From Anaerobacillus alkalilacustris (lineage in GTDB: Bacteria; Bacillota; Bacilli; Bacillales; Anaerobacillaceae), in assembly GCF_001866005.1 (NCBI RefSeq), contig NZ_MLQR01000004.1, forward strand, positions 166,458-230,457: a DNA stretch of 64,000 nt, in the 5' to 3' direction. The position numbers and the translations under genes were made by a program. Of the stretch, positions 18,607 through 29,079 are shown one piece after another; position 1 is the stretch's first letter; each line of letters starts with the position of its first letter. The notes below the pieces were generated by a model. The model was not told where the DNA came from. It made no database searches and saw nothing but the letters and a program-made list of their open reading frames with translations.

Positions 18607-20415
18607 ATGGGAAGTAGAATTTCTGAAGAAAAGATCGAAAAAATAAGAAATTCTGTAGACATTGTTGATGTAATAAGTGAATATGTTCAATTAAAGAAAC
18701 AAGGTAGAAACCTAATAGGGTTATGTCCATTTCATGGAGAGAATACACCAAGTTTCTCCGTTTCTCCTGAAAAACAATTGTACCACTGCTTTGGTTGCGG
18801 TGCTGGGGGTAATACCCTTTCTTTTGTTATGGCAATTGAGGGTTATGAATTTTTAGATGCAGTAAAGCATATAGCGAAAAGATCAAATATCCAATTACCA
18901 GAACTAGAAAAGAATGAAAAAACAACACTTTCTAATGAAAATAACACGATGATAGCTGGTAATGAATTAGCTGGAAAATTATTTCACCACTTATTAGTTA
19001 ATAGTGAACAAGGAATTAATGCTTTGCATTATTTGCAACAGAGAGGTTTTACTAATGAAATGATTAATACCTTTTCAATTGGCTATGCTCCAGACTCTTG
19101 GGAAACGTTAGTTAATTTTTTTGAAAAGAGAAATGTCCCATTAGATTTAATGGAGAAAGTTGGACTCCTCTCTAAAAGAGATTTTGATGGTAAATTATTT
19201 GACCGTTTTAGAAATCGTGTAATGTTCCCGATATGGAATAAAGAAGGTAAAGTAATTGGTTTTGGTGGAAGAGTTCTAGGTAATGAGCAACCTAAGTACT
19301 TAAACAGTGCAGACTCAATAATATTTAATAAGAGTACGATTGTTTATGGGTTACACATTGCTAGGCCTGAGATGAGAAAGAAAAATGAAGCTGTGCTCTT
19401 TGAAGGTTATGTCGATGTTATAAGTGCATGGCAAGCTGGAGTGAAAAATGGGGTTGCTACCTTAGGAACGGCTCTAACTAATGAACAAGCAAAACTCATT
19501 AGGAGAAATGCTGAGACTGTAATCATTTGTTATGATTCTGATAATGCTGGATTAAAAGCGACCTACAGAGCTATAAGTATTCTTGAGGCAAACAATTGTT
19601 ATGTAAAAGTTGCGAGGCTTCCGGAAGGTTACGATCCCGATGATTACATACAAAAAAAAGGTCCTGAAAAGTTTCGGTCAGAAGTAATAATAGCCAATCA
19701 AACAACAATGGCATTCAAGATGGGCTTTCTTAGAAAAGGCAGAAACCTTCAAAATGAAGGAGAAAGAATGAAGTACATAGAGGATGTCCTCTTGGAAATC
19801 ACAAAACTTTCTAATGCTATTGAGCGAGATCATTATACTAGGCAATTAGCTGAGGAATTTTCCCTATCTCTCGATGCTTTGAAACAAGAATTATACCGTA
19901 TTTACAAAACAGGTAAACAGAAAAACCCGAGTCAAGAAAATACTAACACTTTAAAAATGAAAGGTAGTTTTACAAAACAAAAAAGACTCTTACCTGCATT
20001 TCATAATGCAGAGAGAATTCTTCTTGCATTTATGATGAAAGATATTAACGTTGCAAGTAAGGTACAAGAAAAAATTGGTGGTAATTTTAATATTGATGAA
20101 TATCATGCAATTGTAGCGCATTTATATGCATATTATGGAGAAGGAAACGAACCTAATTCAAGTTATTTTATTCAAAAATTAAACGATGAGAAGTTGGCCA
20201 GAATTGCCACTGAAATTGCGATGATGACAATAAGTGAAGAATTGTCGGAGCAGGAATTAAGTGATTATATAAGGCAAATTAATAACTACCCAAAGGTAAT
20301 TGAAATTGAAAGTAAAGAAAAAGCACGTAAAGAAGCTGAAAACAGAGGGGACTATCCATTGGCTGCCAAAATAGCTATGGAGATTCTTCAAATGAAAAAG
20401 GAATTAAAGCATTAA
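18607..20415 (+). CDS. dnaG: DNA primase
   Basis: The 602-residue protein has an N-terminal CHC2 zinc domain (CPFHGENTPSFSV...YHCFGCGAGG, about 39-65), a Toprim catalytic core (VLFEGYVDVISAW...IICYDSDNAGLKA, about 258-320), and a C-terminal helicase-binding region. It makes RNA primers at the replication fork. The ATG at 18607 follows a GGTGAG site. dnaG-sigA pairing is the conserved macromolecular-synthesis operon of Bacilli. Confidence 0.97.
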   Translation: MGSRISEEKIEKIRNSVDIVDVISEYVQLKKQGRNLIGLCPFHGENTPSFSVSPEKQLYHCFGCGAGGNTLSFVMAIEGYEFLDAVKHIAKRSNIQLPELEKNEKTTLSNENNTMIAGNELAGKLFHHLLVNSEQGINALHYLQQRGFTNEMINTFSIGYAPDSWETLVNFFEKRNVPLDLMEKVGLLSKRDFDGKLFDRFRNRVMFPIWNKEGKVIGFGGRVLGNEQPKYLNSADSIIFNKSTIVYGLHIARPEMRKKNEAVLFEGYVDVISAWQAGVKNGVATLGTALTNEQAKLIRRNAETVIICYDSDNAGLKATYRAISILEANNCYVKVARLPEGYDPDDYIQKKGPEKFRSEVIIANQTTMAFKMGFLRKGRNLQNEGERMKYIEDVLLEITKLSNAIERDHYTRQLAEEFSLSLDALKQELYRIYKTGKQKNPSQENTNTLKMKGSFTKQKRLLPAFHNAERILLAFMMKDINVASKVQEKIGGNFNIDEYHAIVAHLYAYYGEGNEPNSSYFIQKLNDEKLARIATEIAMMTISEELSEQELSDYIRQINNYPKVIEIESKEKARKEAENRGDYPLAAKIAMEILQMKKELKH

Positions 20416-20523
20416 TGCTTTTATTATATATATAAAAATTACATCTGCTCTAATACTAACAACAGTTCAAGTTGTTTGGTTATTTATAGATTTGTAGTTG
20501 AATTTTTGGAAGGAGGCGGTCGT

Positions 20524-21642
20524 ATGGCAGAAAAACCAGTTCGCCCAGTGGCAGAAGGAGAAATGTCAATCGATCAAGTAAAGGACCAATTAGTAGAACT
20601 CGGAAAAAAACGAGGTGTTCTAGCATATGCCGAAATAACAGAAAAGCTATCTGTATTTGATCAAGATTCGGATCAAATGGACGAGTTCTTTGAATATTTA
20701 GGTGATCAAGGTATCGAGGTATTAAATGAATCAGAAGATATACCAAATATTGCAGAAGTTGCAAAAGAAGAAGAAGAGTTTGACTTAAATGATTTAAGTG
20801 TTCCACCAGGGATTAAGATTAATGATCCAGTACGTATGTATTTGAAAGAAATCGGCCGTGTACCACTACTCTCTGCTGAGGAAGAGATTCAATTAGCTAA
20901 GAAAATTGAAACTGGGGATGAAGAGGCAAAGAGAAGATTAGCCGAGGCAAACTTAAGACTCGTTGTAAGTATTGCAAAACGTTATGTAGGTAGAGGAATG
21001 TTGTTTCTTGATTTAATTCAAGAAGGAAATATGGGCTTAATTAAGGCTGTTGAAAAGTTTGACTATGAAAAAGGATATAAATTTAGTACGTATGCTACAT
21101 GGTGGATCCGTCAGGCAATTACGCGTGCAATTGCTGACCAGGCAAGAACAATAAGAATTCCAGTTCATATGGTTGAGACAATTAATAAATTAATCCGTGT
21201 ACAACGTCAATTACTTCAGGATTTAGGGCGAGAACCAACACCAGAGGAAGTTTCTGCTGAAATGGATCTAACACCTGAAAAGGTCAGAGAGATATTAAAA
21301 ATTGCACAAGAACCAGTTTCGCTAGAGACTCCTATAGGTGAAGAGGATGACTCTCATTTAGGTGACTTTATCGAAGACCAAGAAGCGTTAGCTCCATCTG
21401 ATGCTGCTGCTTATGAATTATTAAAAGAGCAGTTAGAAGATGTTTTAGACACATTAACTGATAGAGAAGAAAATGTACTCCGCCTTCGCTTTGGGCTAGA
21501 TGATGGGCGTACTCGAACTCTAGAAGAAGTAGGAAAAGTGTTCGGTGTAACCCGTGAGAGAATACGTCAGATCGAAGCTAAAGCCCTACGTAAACTCCGT
21601 CATCCGAGTAGAAGCAAACGCCTTAAAGATTTCTTAGAATAA
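20524..21642 (+). CDS. sigA: Housekeeping sigma factor SigA (RpoD)
   Basis: The 372-residue protein has region 1.1 (about 1-80), region 2 ([36 protein letters not shown]), region 3 and region 4.2 HTH ([20 protein letters not shown]). Length and sequence match B. subtilis SigA. The ATG at 20524 follows GGAAGGAGGCGG; the ORF extends 48 nt upstream without a ribosome site. The SigA-type promoters noted here use its consensus. Confidence 0.98.
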   Translation: MAEKPVRPVAEGEMSIDQVKDQLVELGKKRGVLAYAEITEKLSVFDQDSDQMDEFFEYLGDQGIEVLNESEDIPNIAEVAKEEEEFDLNDLSVPPGIKINDPVRMYLKEIGRVPLLSAEEEIQLAKKIETGDEEAKRRLAEANLRLVVSIAKRYVGRGMLFLDLIQEGNMGLIKAVEKFDYEKGYKFSTYATWWIRQAITRAIADQARTIRIPVHMVETINKLIRVQRQLLQDLGREPTPEEVSAEMDLTPEKVREILKIAQEPVSLETPIGEEDDSHLGDFIEDQEALAPSDAAAYELLKEQLEDVLDTLTDREENVLRLRFGLDDGRTRTLEEVGKVFGVTRERIRQIEAKALRKLRHPSRSKRLKDFLE

Positions 21643-21651
21643 TGACATGAG

Positions 21652-21684
21652 AGGTTTACTTCTTTTCTGAAGTAAACCTTTTTA
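21652..21684 (+). terminator. Terminator after sigA
   Basis: Stem AGGTTTACTTC / GAAGTAAACCT followed by TTTT. Confidence 0.9.
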
Positions 21685-21720
21685 TATCAAAGAAAGAAAG
21701 TTTAATTTTTTTAGTTAATC

Positions 21721-21775
21721 AAAATTTATAAATTTCTAACTTGGAAACTGTCTAGCTCCAGCGCCTGTGCTTCTT
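21721..21775 (+). repeat. Family A repeat, copy 4 (truncated to its left end)
   Basis: Only AATTTATAAATTTCTAACTT, GGAAACTGTCTAGCTCCAGC and GCCTGTGCTTCTT remain. The internal core is gone, so this is the shortest copy. Confidence 0.75.
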
Positions 21776-21928
21776 CAATGTGAATTACATTTCTTGTCAT
21801 TTATTTTACTGACTTTTTTCATGTTTTGCAAACGTCCTTAAGATTTTTGTCAGAATTCACATTAGATTGCATCTGAGTACAGAAACAATTAAGATATTTA
21901 TGAAACTACATAAAATAGGTGAGTGTAA

Positions 21929-22636
21929 ATGAATGAGAGTATTTTATCAAAACGTTTAGAAATGGTAGCAAATAAAATTCCTCAAGGAAGTAGGCTAGCT
22001 GATATAGGTTCAGACCATGCTTATTTACCTTGTTTTGCATTTAGAAAAGGGATCATTACATCAGCAATTGCAGGAGAAGTAAATGAAGGTCCATTCCAAT
22101 CAGCGGTTGAACAAGTACGTAAACTAAATTATCAGGGTGATGTTTCTGTTCGAAAAGGTAATGGATTACAAGTTATAAAAACAGGGGAAGTAGACGTTAT
22201 TACTATTGCTGGTATGGGGGGACCGTTAATATCTAATATTTTAGAAGCAGGTAAAGAAAAGCTTTCTGAAGTAAATCGACTAATCTTGCAGCCAAATGTA
22301 GCTGCCAATAAAGTTAGGCATTGGTTAGTAAAAAATAATTGGGTGCTAATTGGTGAGGAAATTATTGAGGAAGATGGGGTCATTTATGAAATCCTAGTAG
22401 CAGATAGACAGGGAGCAAGTCCTTATAGTGAGGAAAATTACCAATTAGAAATTTTACTAGGTCCTTTTTTGATGAAAAATAGAAATAAATCGTTTGTTAA
22501 AAAATGGAAAAACGAAGTGAGTGAATGGAAAAAAATCGTTAAGCAATTTGATAGAGCGAAACCTACCTTAGAAGTTCTAAAGAAAAAACAAGAACTATTG
22601 GAGAAAATCAATGAAGTAGAGGAGGTATTGAGTTGA
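21929..22636 (+). CDS. trmK: tRNA (adenine22-N1)-methyltransferase TrmK
   Basis: The 235-residue protein has the SAM-binding loop LADIGSDHAYLP (about 23-34) and the catalytic-region motif ITIAGMGGPLI (about 90-100) of the TrmK/YqfN family. The C-terminal part is a coiled coil. It methylates A22 in the D-loop region of tRNA. yqfO begins inside its stop codon (TTGA), so the two are translationally coupled. Confidence 0.94.
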   Translation: MNESILSKRLEMVANKIPQGSRLADIGSDHAYLPCFAFRKGIITSAIAGEVNEGPFQSAVEQVRKLNYQGDVSVRKGNGLQVIKTGEVDVITIAGMGGPLISNILEAGKEKLSEVNRLILQPNVAANKVRHWLVKNNWVLIGEEIIEEDGVIYEILVADRQGASPYSEENYQLEILLGPFLMKNRNKSFVKKWKNEVSEWKKIVKQFDRAKPTLEVLKKKQELLEKINEVEEVLS

Positions 22637-23754
22637 CAAAGTTAGTAAATGGTCAAGCTATAATACAAGCTTTTGAAAGGTGGTCCCCGAAATCTTTGGC
22701 AGTCGATGGAGATAAAATAGGATTGCAAATAGGCACTCTAAACAAACCAATAAAAAAAGTAATGGTTGTATTAGACCTATTAGAGACAGTTGTTGATGAA
22801 GCAATTAAAGAAGAAGTTGATTTAATCATAGCTCACCATCCGATAATTTTTCGTCCATTAAAAGCGATACAGACAGATCGACCCTATGGAAGAGTTGTAG
22901 AAAAATTAATCAAACACGATATTACTGTATACGTGGCACATACAAATCTAGATGTTACGAAAGGTGGAGTCAATGATTTATTGGCAGAAAAGCTTGGGTT
23001 AGTAAATATTGATTTGTTAGCTCCGACAACGGAATTTAAATTAAAGAAACTAGTAGTTTTTGTTCCAAAGGACCATGCGAATCAAGTGAGAGAAGCCTTA
23101 GCTCTTGCAGGTGCTGGATATATTGGAGACTATAGTCATTGTACATTTAATTCCGAGGGCGTCGGTACATTTAAACCTGAAGCTGGTACAAATCCATTTA
23201 TCGGGGAACAAGAGAAATTAGAAAAAGTAGAAGAAATTAAAATTGAAACGATTTTTCCAATAAATATTCAAAATAAGGTTATTTCAAGTTTGATTAGAGC
23301 ACATCCATACGAGGAAGTAGCTTATGATATTTATCCATTAGATAATAAAGGTGAGTTATTGGGATTAGGAAGAGTAGGATATTTGCCAGAAGAAATGTCG
23401 TTAAAAGAATTTGCTATTTTTGTAAAAAAGGCTTTTAATGTGGATGGATTGCGTGTAGTTGGTAATTTAGACGAGAAAGTAAGAAAGGTAGCTGTTTTAG
23501 GTGGTGATGGGAATAAATATGTATCCCAAGCCCAGTTTAAAGGTGCTGATGTTTTTGTAACTGGTGACGTTTATTATCATGTAGCGCATGATGCAATGAT
23601 GGACGGACTAAATTTAGTTGATCCTGGTCACAATATAGAAAAAATTATGAAGGAAGCGGTAAAAAATTATTTAGCTCAATTTATTTTAGAAAATAAATAT
23701 GACACAAAAGTAATTTCTTCAAGTACTAATACCGACCCATTTACTTTTTTATAA
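22633..23754 (+). CDS. yqfO: Nif3-like dinuclear metal hydrolase YqfO
   Basis: The 373-residue protein has the Nif3 metal-binding signatures (LIIAHHPIIFRPLK; YVAHTNLD; GDVYYHVAHDAM) and the inserted PII/CutA-like middle domain (about 130-235) that gives Bacillus members this length. It is often annotated as GTP cyclohydrolase 1 type 2, but the real substrate is uncertain. The TTG start follows GGAGG with a 7-nt spacer and overlaps the trmK stop. Confidence 0.92.
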   Translation: MTKLVNGQAIIQAFERWSPKSLAVDGDKIGLQIGTLNKPIKKVMVVLDLLETVVDEAIKEEVDLIIAHHPIIFRPLKAIQTDRPYGRVVEKLIKHDITVYVAHTNLDVTKGGVNDLLAEKLGLVNIDLLAPTTEFKLKKLVVFVPKDHANQVREALALAGAGYIGDYSHCTFNSEGVGTFKPEAGTNPFIGEQEKLEKVEEIKIETIFPINIQNKVISSLIRAHPYEEVAYDIYPLDNKGELLGLGRVGYLPEEMSLKEFAIFVKKAFNVDGLRVVGNLDEKVRKVAVLGGDGNKYVSQAQFKGADVFVTGDVYYHVAHDAMMDGLNLVDPGHNIEKIMKEAVKNYLAQFILENKYDTKVISSSTNTDPFTFL

Positions 23755-23755
23755 G

Positions 23756-23783
23756 AAAAAAACGGGCAATTTTGCCCGTTTTA
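23756..23783. terminator. Bidirectional terminator between yqfO and ispH
   Basis: Stem AAAACGGGCAA / TTGCCCGTTTT has A-rich and T-rich flanks and serves both converging genes. The ispH stop codon is at its right edge. Confidence 0.85.
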
Positions 23784-24725
23784 CTTGTTTTTCTTTACTT
23801 TTGGTAAGATTTTATTTATTGGTATTTTTTTCTCGATTTTCCACGTTAATGGATCATTTTCGTTAAACTTCTCTAAAAAGCTAATAACTTCTTTTGTTAT
23901 TGGCGTTGGTGTAGATGCCCCACTAGTTACAGCAACTTTTTTTATTCCTTTGAGCCAATCAATATTTAATTCTAGAATATCAGAAATTCGGTATGCTTTT
24001 GTTCCGGCAATTTCCTCGGAAACTTGGGCTAATCGATTGGAGTTGTTGCTTTTTGGATCGCCTACCACAATAAGTAGTTCTGCTTCTTTTGCTTGCTCGG
24101 CTACTGCTTCTTGTCTTACTTGAGTAGCTAAGCATATTTCATTATGGATTTCTGACTTTGGATATTTTTCTAAAGCGGCTTTCATAATATGGGATACATC
24201 CCATTGGCTCATGGTCGTTTGATTTGTAATAGTAATCTTATCACTCTCTATATTTAATTTATTCACATCATTAATATTTTCAACAAGATGTACATGGCTT
24301 GGAGCTACACCAATTGCACCTTCTGGTTCAGGGTGCCCCTTTTTACCAATATAAATGACATCGTACCCTTCACTTGTTTTTTCTTTAATTAAATCATGGG
24401 TTTTTGTGACGTCAGGACATGTTGCATCGACAGTAGTTAGACCTTTGTCTTTTGCTAACTTACGTACTTCAGGGGAAATCCCATGAGCAGTAAAAATAAC
24501 AGTTCCTTTGTTAACTTTATTAAGTATTTCAAGACGGTTAGGCCCATCTAATGTTATTATACCATCTTCTGAAAAAGCATCAGTAACATGTTTATTATGA
24601 ACAATCATACCTAATATATAAATTGGCTTAGGTAGGTCTAAGTTATTTGCTGCTTGCCTAGCTAATACCATTGCATCAACAACACCGTAACAATAGCCAC
24701 GAGGTGATATTTTGATTACTTCCAT
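23781..24725 (-). CDS. ispH: 4-hydroxy-3-methylbut-2-enyl diphosphate reductase
   Basis: The 314-residue protein has the three [4Fe-4S] cysteines at C12 (GYCYGV), C103 (DATCPDV) and C198 (EICLAT), plus the HGxSPxxR and TSGASTP motifs. It performs the last step of the MEP isoprenoid pathway, giving IPP and DMAPP. An AAGGAGGCACCTTAA segment precedes the ATG. IspG, the preceding enzyme, is at 39324-40412. Confidence 0.96.
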   Translation of the reverse strand: MEVIKISPRGYCYGVVDAMVLARQAANNLDLPKPIYILGMIVHNKHVTDAFSEDGIITLDGPNRLEILNKVNKGTVIFTAHGISPEVRKLAKDKGLTTVDATCPDVTKTHDLIKEKTSEGYDVIYIGKKGHPEPEGAIGVAPSHVHLVENINDVNKLNIESDKITITNQTTMSQWDVSHIMKAALEKYPKSEIHNEICLATQVRQEAVAEQAKEAELLIVVGDPKSNNSNRLAQVSEEIAGTKAYRISDILELNIDWLKGIKKVAVTSGASTPTPITKEVISFLEKFNENDPLTWKIEKKIPINKILPKVKKNK

Positions 24726-24889
24726 TTAAGGTGCCTCCTTCAATGTTCACTATTACTATTATAATTTAATTATTTAATTATAAGCAATTAATTTGCTAAA
24801 ACAGTTTTAGGTAAATGAATTTGATAAATTTAAATAATCAGCGAGTAAAATTTGATTACGAAATGTATGAATAAATTTTTTGATATAAT

Positions 24890-24922
24890 GAAAAAAACAC
24901 CCTTATAAAAAGGATGTTTTTT
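24890..24922 (-). terminator. Terminator after the CarD-like gene
   Basis: Hairpin AACACCCTT / AAGGATGTT with a minus-strand T tract, 45 nt beyond the stop at 24968. Confidence 0.65.
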
Positions 24923-24967
24923 ACTTGAAAAGTAAGGGAATTCTAAAGTTAGACGTTTGTACTATTG

Positions 24968-25465
24968 TCATGCTCCTTGAGAAATTTGAATATTTTTATC
25001 AATAAATTCGTAAGCTTCTTCCTCAGTCATGTTGTTTGCAAGTATTAATTCACTTACAATAAATTGCTTAGCTTTATCCAAATTCTTACGGTCTTGAATA
25101 TGGAGACCATTAGTGCGTTCATATTCTTTTAGGCTTAAATTAGCAATTACATGCGCAGCATCAATAATATTTCCTGACTTTAATAAATTTTCGTTTTCCC
25201 TAGAATATTGTTTAGGATTTTCGTTTTTTGTTTGAACGCCGTTTTGAAGTGCATAAATAAGTTCATCTAGTTGATTTTCTTCAATAACATTTCTTAAACC
25301 AGAGCTGTTTATTCTATCTTCTGGAAGCATTAAAGTAACATCATTTAAGGGGAAATATAAAACGTAATAAGAAATTTTTTCCCCTAGAACCTCCTTTACT
25401 TCGATATCTCGAATTGTACCAGCACCATGATATGGATATACGACGTGATCACCTACATTGAACAT
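24968..25465 (-). CDS. CarD family transcriptional regulator
   Basis: The 165-residue protein begins MFNVGDHVVYPYHGAGTIRD, the Tudor-like RNA-polymerase interaction domain of CarD/CdnL proteins. It is followed by a helical C-terminal domain (about 70-155) that contacts DNA near the -10 region in the family. CarD/CdnL proteins stabilise open promoter complexes. I prefer the ATG at 25465, 7 nt after GGAGG; the ATG at 25471 would touch that site. It is a single-gene unit with its own terminator. Confidence 0.88.
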   Translation of the reverse strand: MFNVGDHVVYPYHGAGTIRDIEVKEVLGEKISYYVLYFPLNDVTLMLPEDRINSSGLRNVIEENQLDELIYALQNGVQTKNENPKQYSRENENLLKSGNIIDAAHVIANLSLKEYERTNGLHIQDRKNLDKAKQFIVSELILANNMTEEEAYEFIDKNIQISQGA

Positions 25466-25738
25466 AAACATACCTCCAAACGTTTTCTAATACGGTAGAA
25501 ACAACTATTCTCCAATCAAACAAACTGTAAATTTGGAAATTTCACATAAGAATTTGAGAATAGAATAGTACAAATAAAGCGGAGCATAGTATGTAAAAAA
25601 CTGTGGCTTTTTACAATGAAGATTTTTGAGGATAAAAACAGTATACCATATTTGTTTGAAAAAGAAAAATTTTACAACAATTACCTGTTTTATGCCTACT
25701 CTTATAGTATGTTCAAACAATACTAAAATATGTATGAA

Positions 25739-25800
25739 AAATAGAGGTTGGCTCAAAAGGTGTAAAATTGTACCTTAAACTTGAGTCATCCTCTATATTA
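25739..25800 (-). terminator. Long hairpin terminator after yqfQ
   Basis: Read on the minus strand, ATAGAGG..CTCAA..AAGGT pairs with ACCTT..TTGAG..CCTCTAT and is followed by TTTTT. The preceding 25466-25738 gap has no convincing gene. Confidence 0.7.
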
Positions 25801-25810
25801 GTGAAGCAAA

Positions 25811-26365
25811 TTAAATGTAGAGTTTTGGTGCTGGCATGCCGTTTGCAAGCCGCTTGGAGGACTTCTTTTTATTGACTTTTGGGTGCTTCTTTTTTTTAGA
25901 AATTGGTTTCTTCTTCTTCTTTTCACTTTTCTTTTTAATAGTAAATTCTTTTTTCTTTGCTTTTTTCTTTGCTTTTTTTTCTGTAATTGTATTAACTTCC
26001 TTATTTATTTCTACTTCTTCGGTTTCTTTATTTTCTTCGCTTGAACTCCCGCTATTCCTCATCATACTAACTATAGCAGGTAATTGTTTAACTAGAGGGC
26101 CGTATTGTTGAACAAGAGGACTTACTTGTTGAAAGATACCTATTGCTTTTTGTGCATTTTGTAACATTCCAGCTATATTTGATAAACCGCCTCCACCAGC
26201 CTGAGCTCCACTGAATAATTTCGATAAAAATCCCCCCGACTGTGCAACTCCTTGCTGAATTGGAATATTGCTGAGCTGCCCTACAGCCCCAGTTGAAAGT
26301 CCTCTAGAAAATAACGAAGTAGCTGGAGCATAGGGTGGTATTTGTGGTGTTGGCATTGGATACAT
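25811..26365 (-). CDS. yqfQ: YqfQ/VrrA-like protein
   Basis: From the ATG at 26365 the protein has 184 residues; longer starts exist at 26374 and GTG 26437. AAAGGATGGAG upstream of 26365 decided the choice. It has a Pro/Gly-rich N-terminal region, a central helix-forming segment (LSNIAGMLQNAQKAIGIFQQ ... QQYGPLVKQLPAIV), an acidic linker and a strikingly lysine-rich tail (many KKK runs), and ends with the family's PAPKLYI signature. YqfQ is a spore-former protein of unknown role. The lysine tail could bind nucleic acid or anionic polymers (inference). Confidence 0.78.
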   Translation of the reverse strand: MYPMPTPQIPPYAPATSLFSRGLSTGAVGQLSNIPIQQGVAQSGGFLSKLFSGAQAGGGGLSNIAGMLQNAQKAIGIFQQVSPLVQQYGPLVKQLPAIVSMMRNSGSSSEENKETEEVEINKEVNTITEKKAKKKAKKKEFTIKKKSEKKKKKPISKKKKHPKVNKKKSSKRLANGMPAPKLYI

Positions 26366-26618
26366 GGGCTCCATCCTTTCATAAATACAAAATTCTCTAC
26401 AATTAGGTATATGCATGTGTCTAATCGGATGTGCCACTCGTTGAGTAACAACAAATTGTTATGTCATATATTAGATTGTTGGTTTTTGTTTTTGTGAAAA
26501 GAATGGTATAGTATAAAGTCTAGGATACTAATGATAGCTACTATCAAATGAGCGGATAGGGACTATATCTTTTAATTATTTAGGAAATTAAACTCTAGAT
26601 TGAGGTAGGAGAATGTAT

Positions 26619-27959
26619 ATGAGTAACAAATCAAATTTCGAAAGATTTAACTTAAAGCCGTTTATTATTGAAGCTTTAAATGAACAACGTTTCAAAATGC
26701 CAACTGAAATTCAAGAACGACTAATACCAGCGATTATTTCAGGGAAAGATGTAATTGGTCAATCGCAAACAGGGTCAGGAAAAACTTTAGCTTTTCTAAT
26801 ACCCTTAGTAGAACGGATTGATGTAACAAAAGAAGAGGTACAAGCAGTCATAACTGCACCAACTAGAGAGTTAGCAGGGCAAATTTTTCAGGAATTAGAA
26901 AAGCTTCTACTCTTCTCTAAAGAAGAAATATCTGCAAAGCTCATTGTTGGCGGTACGGACCGTTTACGTACAATTGAAAAGTTAAAAAAGCAACCTCAAA
27001 TTGTTGTAGGCACACCTGGTAGAATTTCGGATTTAATAGGGGAACAGGCTTTAAAAGTCTATACTTCACCAATGCTAGTAGTTGACGAAGCCGATCAAAT
27101 GTTAGATATGGGATTTATTGAAGAAGTTGATAAGATTGCTGCACGTATGGCTGAACAGCTTCAAATGCTTGTTTTCTCAGCGACTGTACCAGAGAAACTA
27201 CAACCATTCTTAAGAAAGTACATGAATAATCCGCGTCATGTACAAGTAAATCCAGAGAAAACTACGGCTGAAAAAATTGAGCATTATTTACTTCCATTGA
27301 GACATAGAAACAGAATTAACCTTGTAATGGAGGTGGCAAGGCTATATAATCCTTATTTTGCGATTATTTTTGCAAATACGAAAGAACAAGTAGATGAAAT
27401 TGCTGATGCCTTATTACAAGAAGGACTAAATGTTGACAGAATTCACGGTGGTCTCAATCCTCGTCAGCGTAAACAGGTGATGAAAGATGTTAATTCAGCG
27501 AAAATTCAATATTTAGTAGCATCCGACTTAGCTGCTAGAGGAATAGATATAAAGGGAGTTACTCATATAATTAATTTTGAACTTCCGAGAAATGATCTTG
27601 ATTGGTACGTTCATCGTGTAGGCCGTTCAGCGCGTGCTGGTGCATCTGGAGTTGCCTTAACTATTTATGATGAAAAAGATGATCAATCTATCGAAAAGCT
27701 TATGAATCGCAAAATTAACTTTAAATTTGTCGATATAAAAAATGGTGAATGGATTGAATTAGAAAATAAATTAAACCGTAAAGTACGAAAAACAACAATT
27801 CCATCAACTCCTATAGCTACAAGGAAAGCAACTGTCCCTGCCACGGGAGGCAAAGCTAAAGCAAAGCCAAAAGGAGTAAAGCCTGGCTATAAGAAAAAAG
27901 CAAGGTGGGAGCAAGAAAAACAGGAGCAACGAAATAGACGTAAAAATAGAAAAAAATAA
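26619..27959 (+). CDS. cshB: DEAD-box RNA helicase CshB (YqfR)
   Basis: The 446-residue protein has motif Q (PTEIQERLIP), Walker A (SQTGSGKT), DEAD (VDEADQM), SAT and motif VI (HRVGRSARAG), and a basic tail (KKARWEQEKQEQRNRRKNRKK). Such helicases unwind structured RNA during cold adaptation and ribosome assembly. The ATG at 26619 lies 7 nt after GGAG; that at 26613 is too close. nfo follows 18 bp later. Confidence 0.95.
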   Translation: MSNKSNFERFNLKPFIIEALNEQRFKMPTEIQERLIPAIISGKDVIGQSQTGSGKTLAFLIPLVERIDVTKEEVQAVITAPTRELAGQIFQELEKLLLFSKEEISAKLIVGGTDRLRTIEKLKKQPQIVVGTPGRISDLIGEQALKVYTSPMLVVDEADQMLDMGFIEEVDKIAARMAEQLQMLVFSATVPEKLQPFLRKYMNNPRHVQVNPEKTTAEKIEHYLLPLRHRNRINLVMEVARLYNPYFAIIFANTKEQVDEIADALLQEGLNVDRIHGGLNPRQRKQVMKDVNSAKIQYLVASDLAARGIDIKGVTHIINFELPRNDLDWYVHRVGRSARAGASGVALTIYDEKDDQSIEKLMNRKINFKFVDIKNGEWIELENKLNRKVRKTTIPSTPIATRKATVPATGGKAKAKPKGVKPGYKKKARWEQEKQEQRNRRKNRKK

Positions 27960-27977
27960 AAAGGAGATTATGAGAGG

Positions 27978-28865
27978 ATGAAATTAGGTTCACACGTATC
28001 AATGAGTGGAAAAAAGATGCTTCTTTCTGCAAGTGAGGAAGCAGTTTCATATGGAGCAAATACATTTATGATCTATACGGGTGCTCCACAAAATACGCGA
28101 AGAAAACCAGTTGAAGAGTTGAATATTCCTGCCGGACAAGCACATATGTTGGAACATGGGATTAAAGAAATTATTGTTCATGCACCTTATATTATCAATA
28201 TTGGCAATTCACAAAAGCAGGAAACATTTGAGTTAGGAGTAAATTTCTTGAAGTCTGAGATTGCTCGCACTTACGAATTAGGAGCAAAGCAAATTGTTCT
28301 TCATCCTGGAGCTCATGTCAACGCTGGTGCAGATGTAGGAATAAAGCAAATTATTACTGGATTAAATGAGGTACTAGAAAAAGACCAGGAAGTTCAAATA
28401 GCGTTAGAGACAATGGCTGGTAAGGGTTCAGAATGTGGTCGCAGCTTTGAAGAGTTAGCTGAAATCATTAACGGAGTATCATTAAATGAAAAGTTATCTG
28501 TCTGCTTAGATACGTGTCACGTGCATGATGCTGGTTATAATATAGTTGAGGATTTTGATGGTGTATTAAATGAATTTGATAAAATAGTTGGATTAGACCG
28601 TATAAAGGTTCTGCATATTAATGACAGTAAGAATGTTCGAGGAGCAAGAAAAGATCGCCATGAAAATATTGGTTTTGGTTATATCGGGTTTAATGCTCTT
28701 AGCTATATTGTTCACCATCCTCAACTTGAAAATATACCAAAAATATTAGAAACACCATACGTTGGAACAGATAAGAAAAATACTAAACCACCATATAAAC
28801 ATGAAATTGATATGTTAATAAGTAAAAAGTTTGACCCTGAAGTTCAACAAAAAATTATGGCATAA
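27978..28865 (+). CDS. nfo: Endonuclease IV
   Basis: The 295-residue TIM-barrel protein starts [14 protein letters not shown] and contains metal-ligand motifs [30 protein letters not shown] and HINDSKN, which bind the trinuclear zinc cluster. It cleaves at abasic sites in base-excision repair; in Bacillus it protects spores. The cshB-nfo order is conserved. A strong terminator follows. Confidence 0.96.
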   Translation: MKLGSHVSMSGKKMLLSASEEAVSYGANTFMIYTGAPQNTRRKPVEELNIPAGQAHMLEHGIKEIIVHAPYIINIGNSQKQETFELGVNFLKSEIARTYELGAKQIVLHPGAHVNAGADVGIKQIITGLNEVLEKDQEVQIALETMAGKGSECGRSFEELAEIINGVSLNEKLSVCLDTCHVHDAGYNIVEDFDGVLNEFDKIVGLDRIKVLHINDSKNVRGARKDRHENIGFGYIGFNALSYIVHHPQLENIPKILETPYVGTDKKNTKPPYKHEIDMLISKKFDPEVQQKIMA

Positions 28866-28868
28866 ATA

Positions 28869-28915
28869 AAAAAACCCCCATTCATTATTTGATTACATTA
28901 TGAATGGGGGTTTTA
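28869..28915 (+). terminator. Terminator after nfo
   Basis: Stem AACCCCCATTCAT / ATGAATGGGGGTT with TTTTAT tail. Confidence 0.88.
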
Positions 28916-28942
28916 TATTACAAAATTTAGAATATTAAATAA

Positions 28943-29058
28943 GTTATCCCACTCTTATGGGACAGTAAGACCCACACCTCAAAATTAAGAAAATGGAAAA
29001 GTTTAAGTGGGGGATGTAAGAAAGCTCCCATTGATTAAACTGTAGTTCAGCTTTATTA
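28943..29058 (+). repeat. Solo structured element, family B (copy 2, best preserved)
   Basis: It begins TTATCCCACTCTTATGGGAC, continues AGTAAGACCCACACCTC, has AAGTGGGGGATG in the middle, and ends CTCCCATTGATT ... GTAGTTCAGCTTTAT. The CCCAC and GTGGG parts can pair. The layout resembles an IS200/IS605-type end without a transposase. Confidence 0.6.
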
Positions 29059-29079
29059 TGAGGTAATAATAATATTTTT

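Noticed and set aside
25505..25756. 83-codon minus-strand ORF
   Set aside because: No ribosome site, low-complexity composition, and overlap with the yqfQ terminator.
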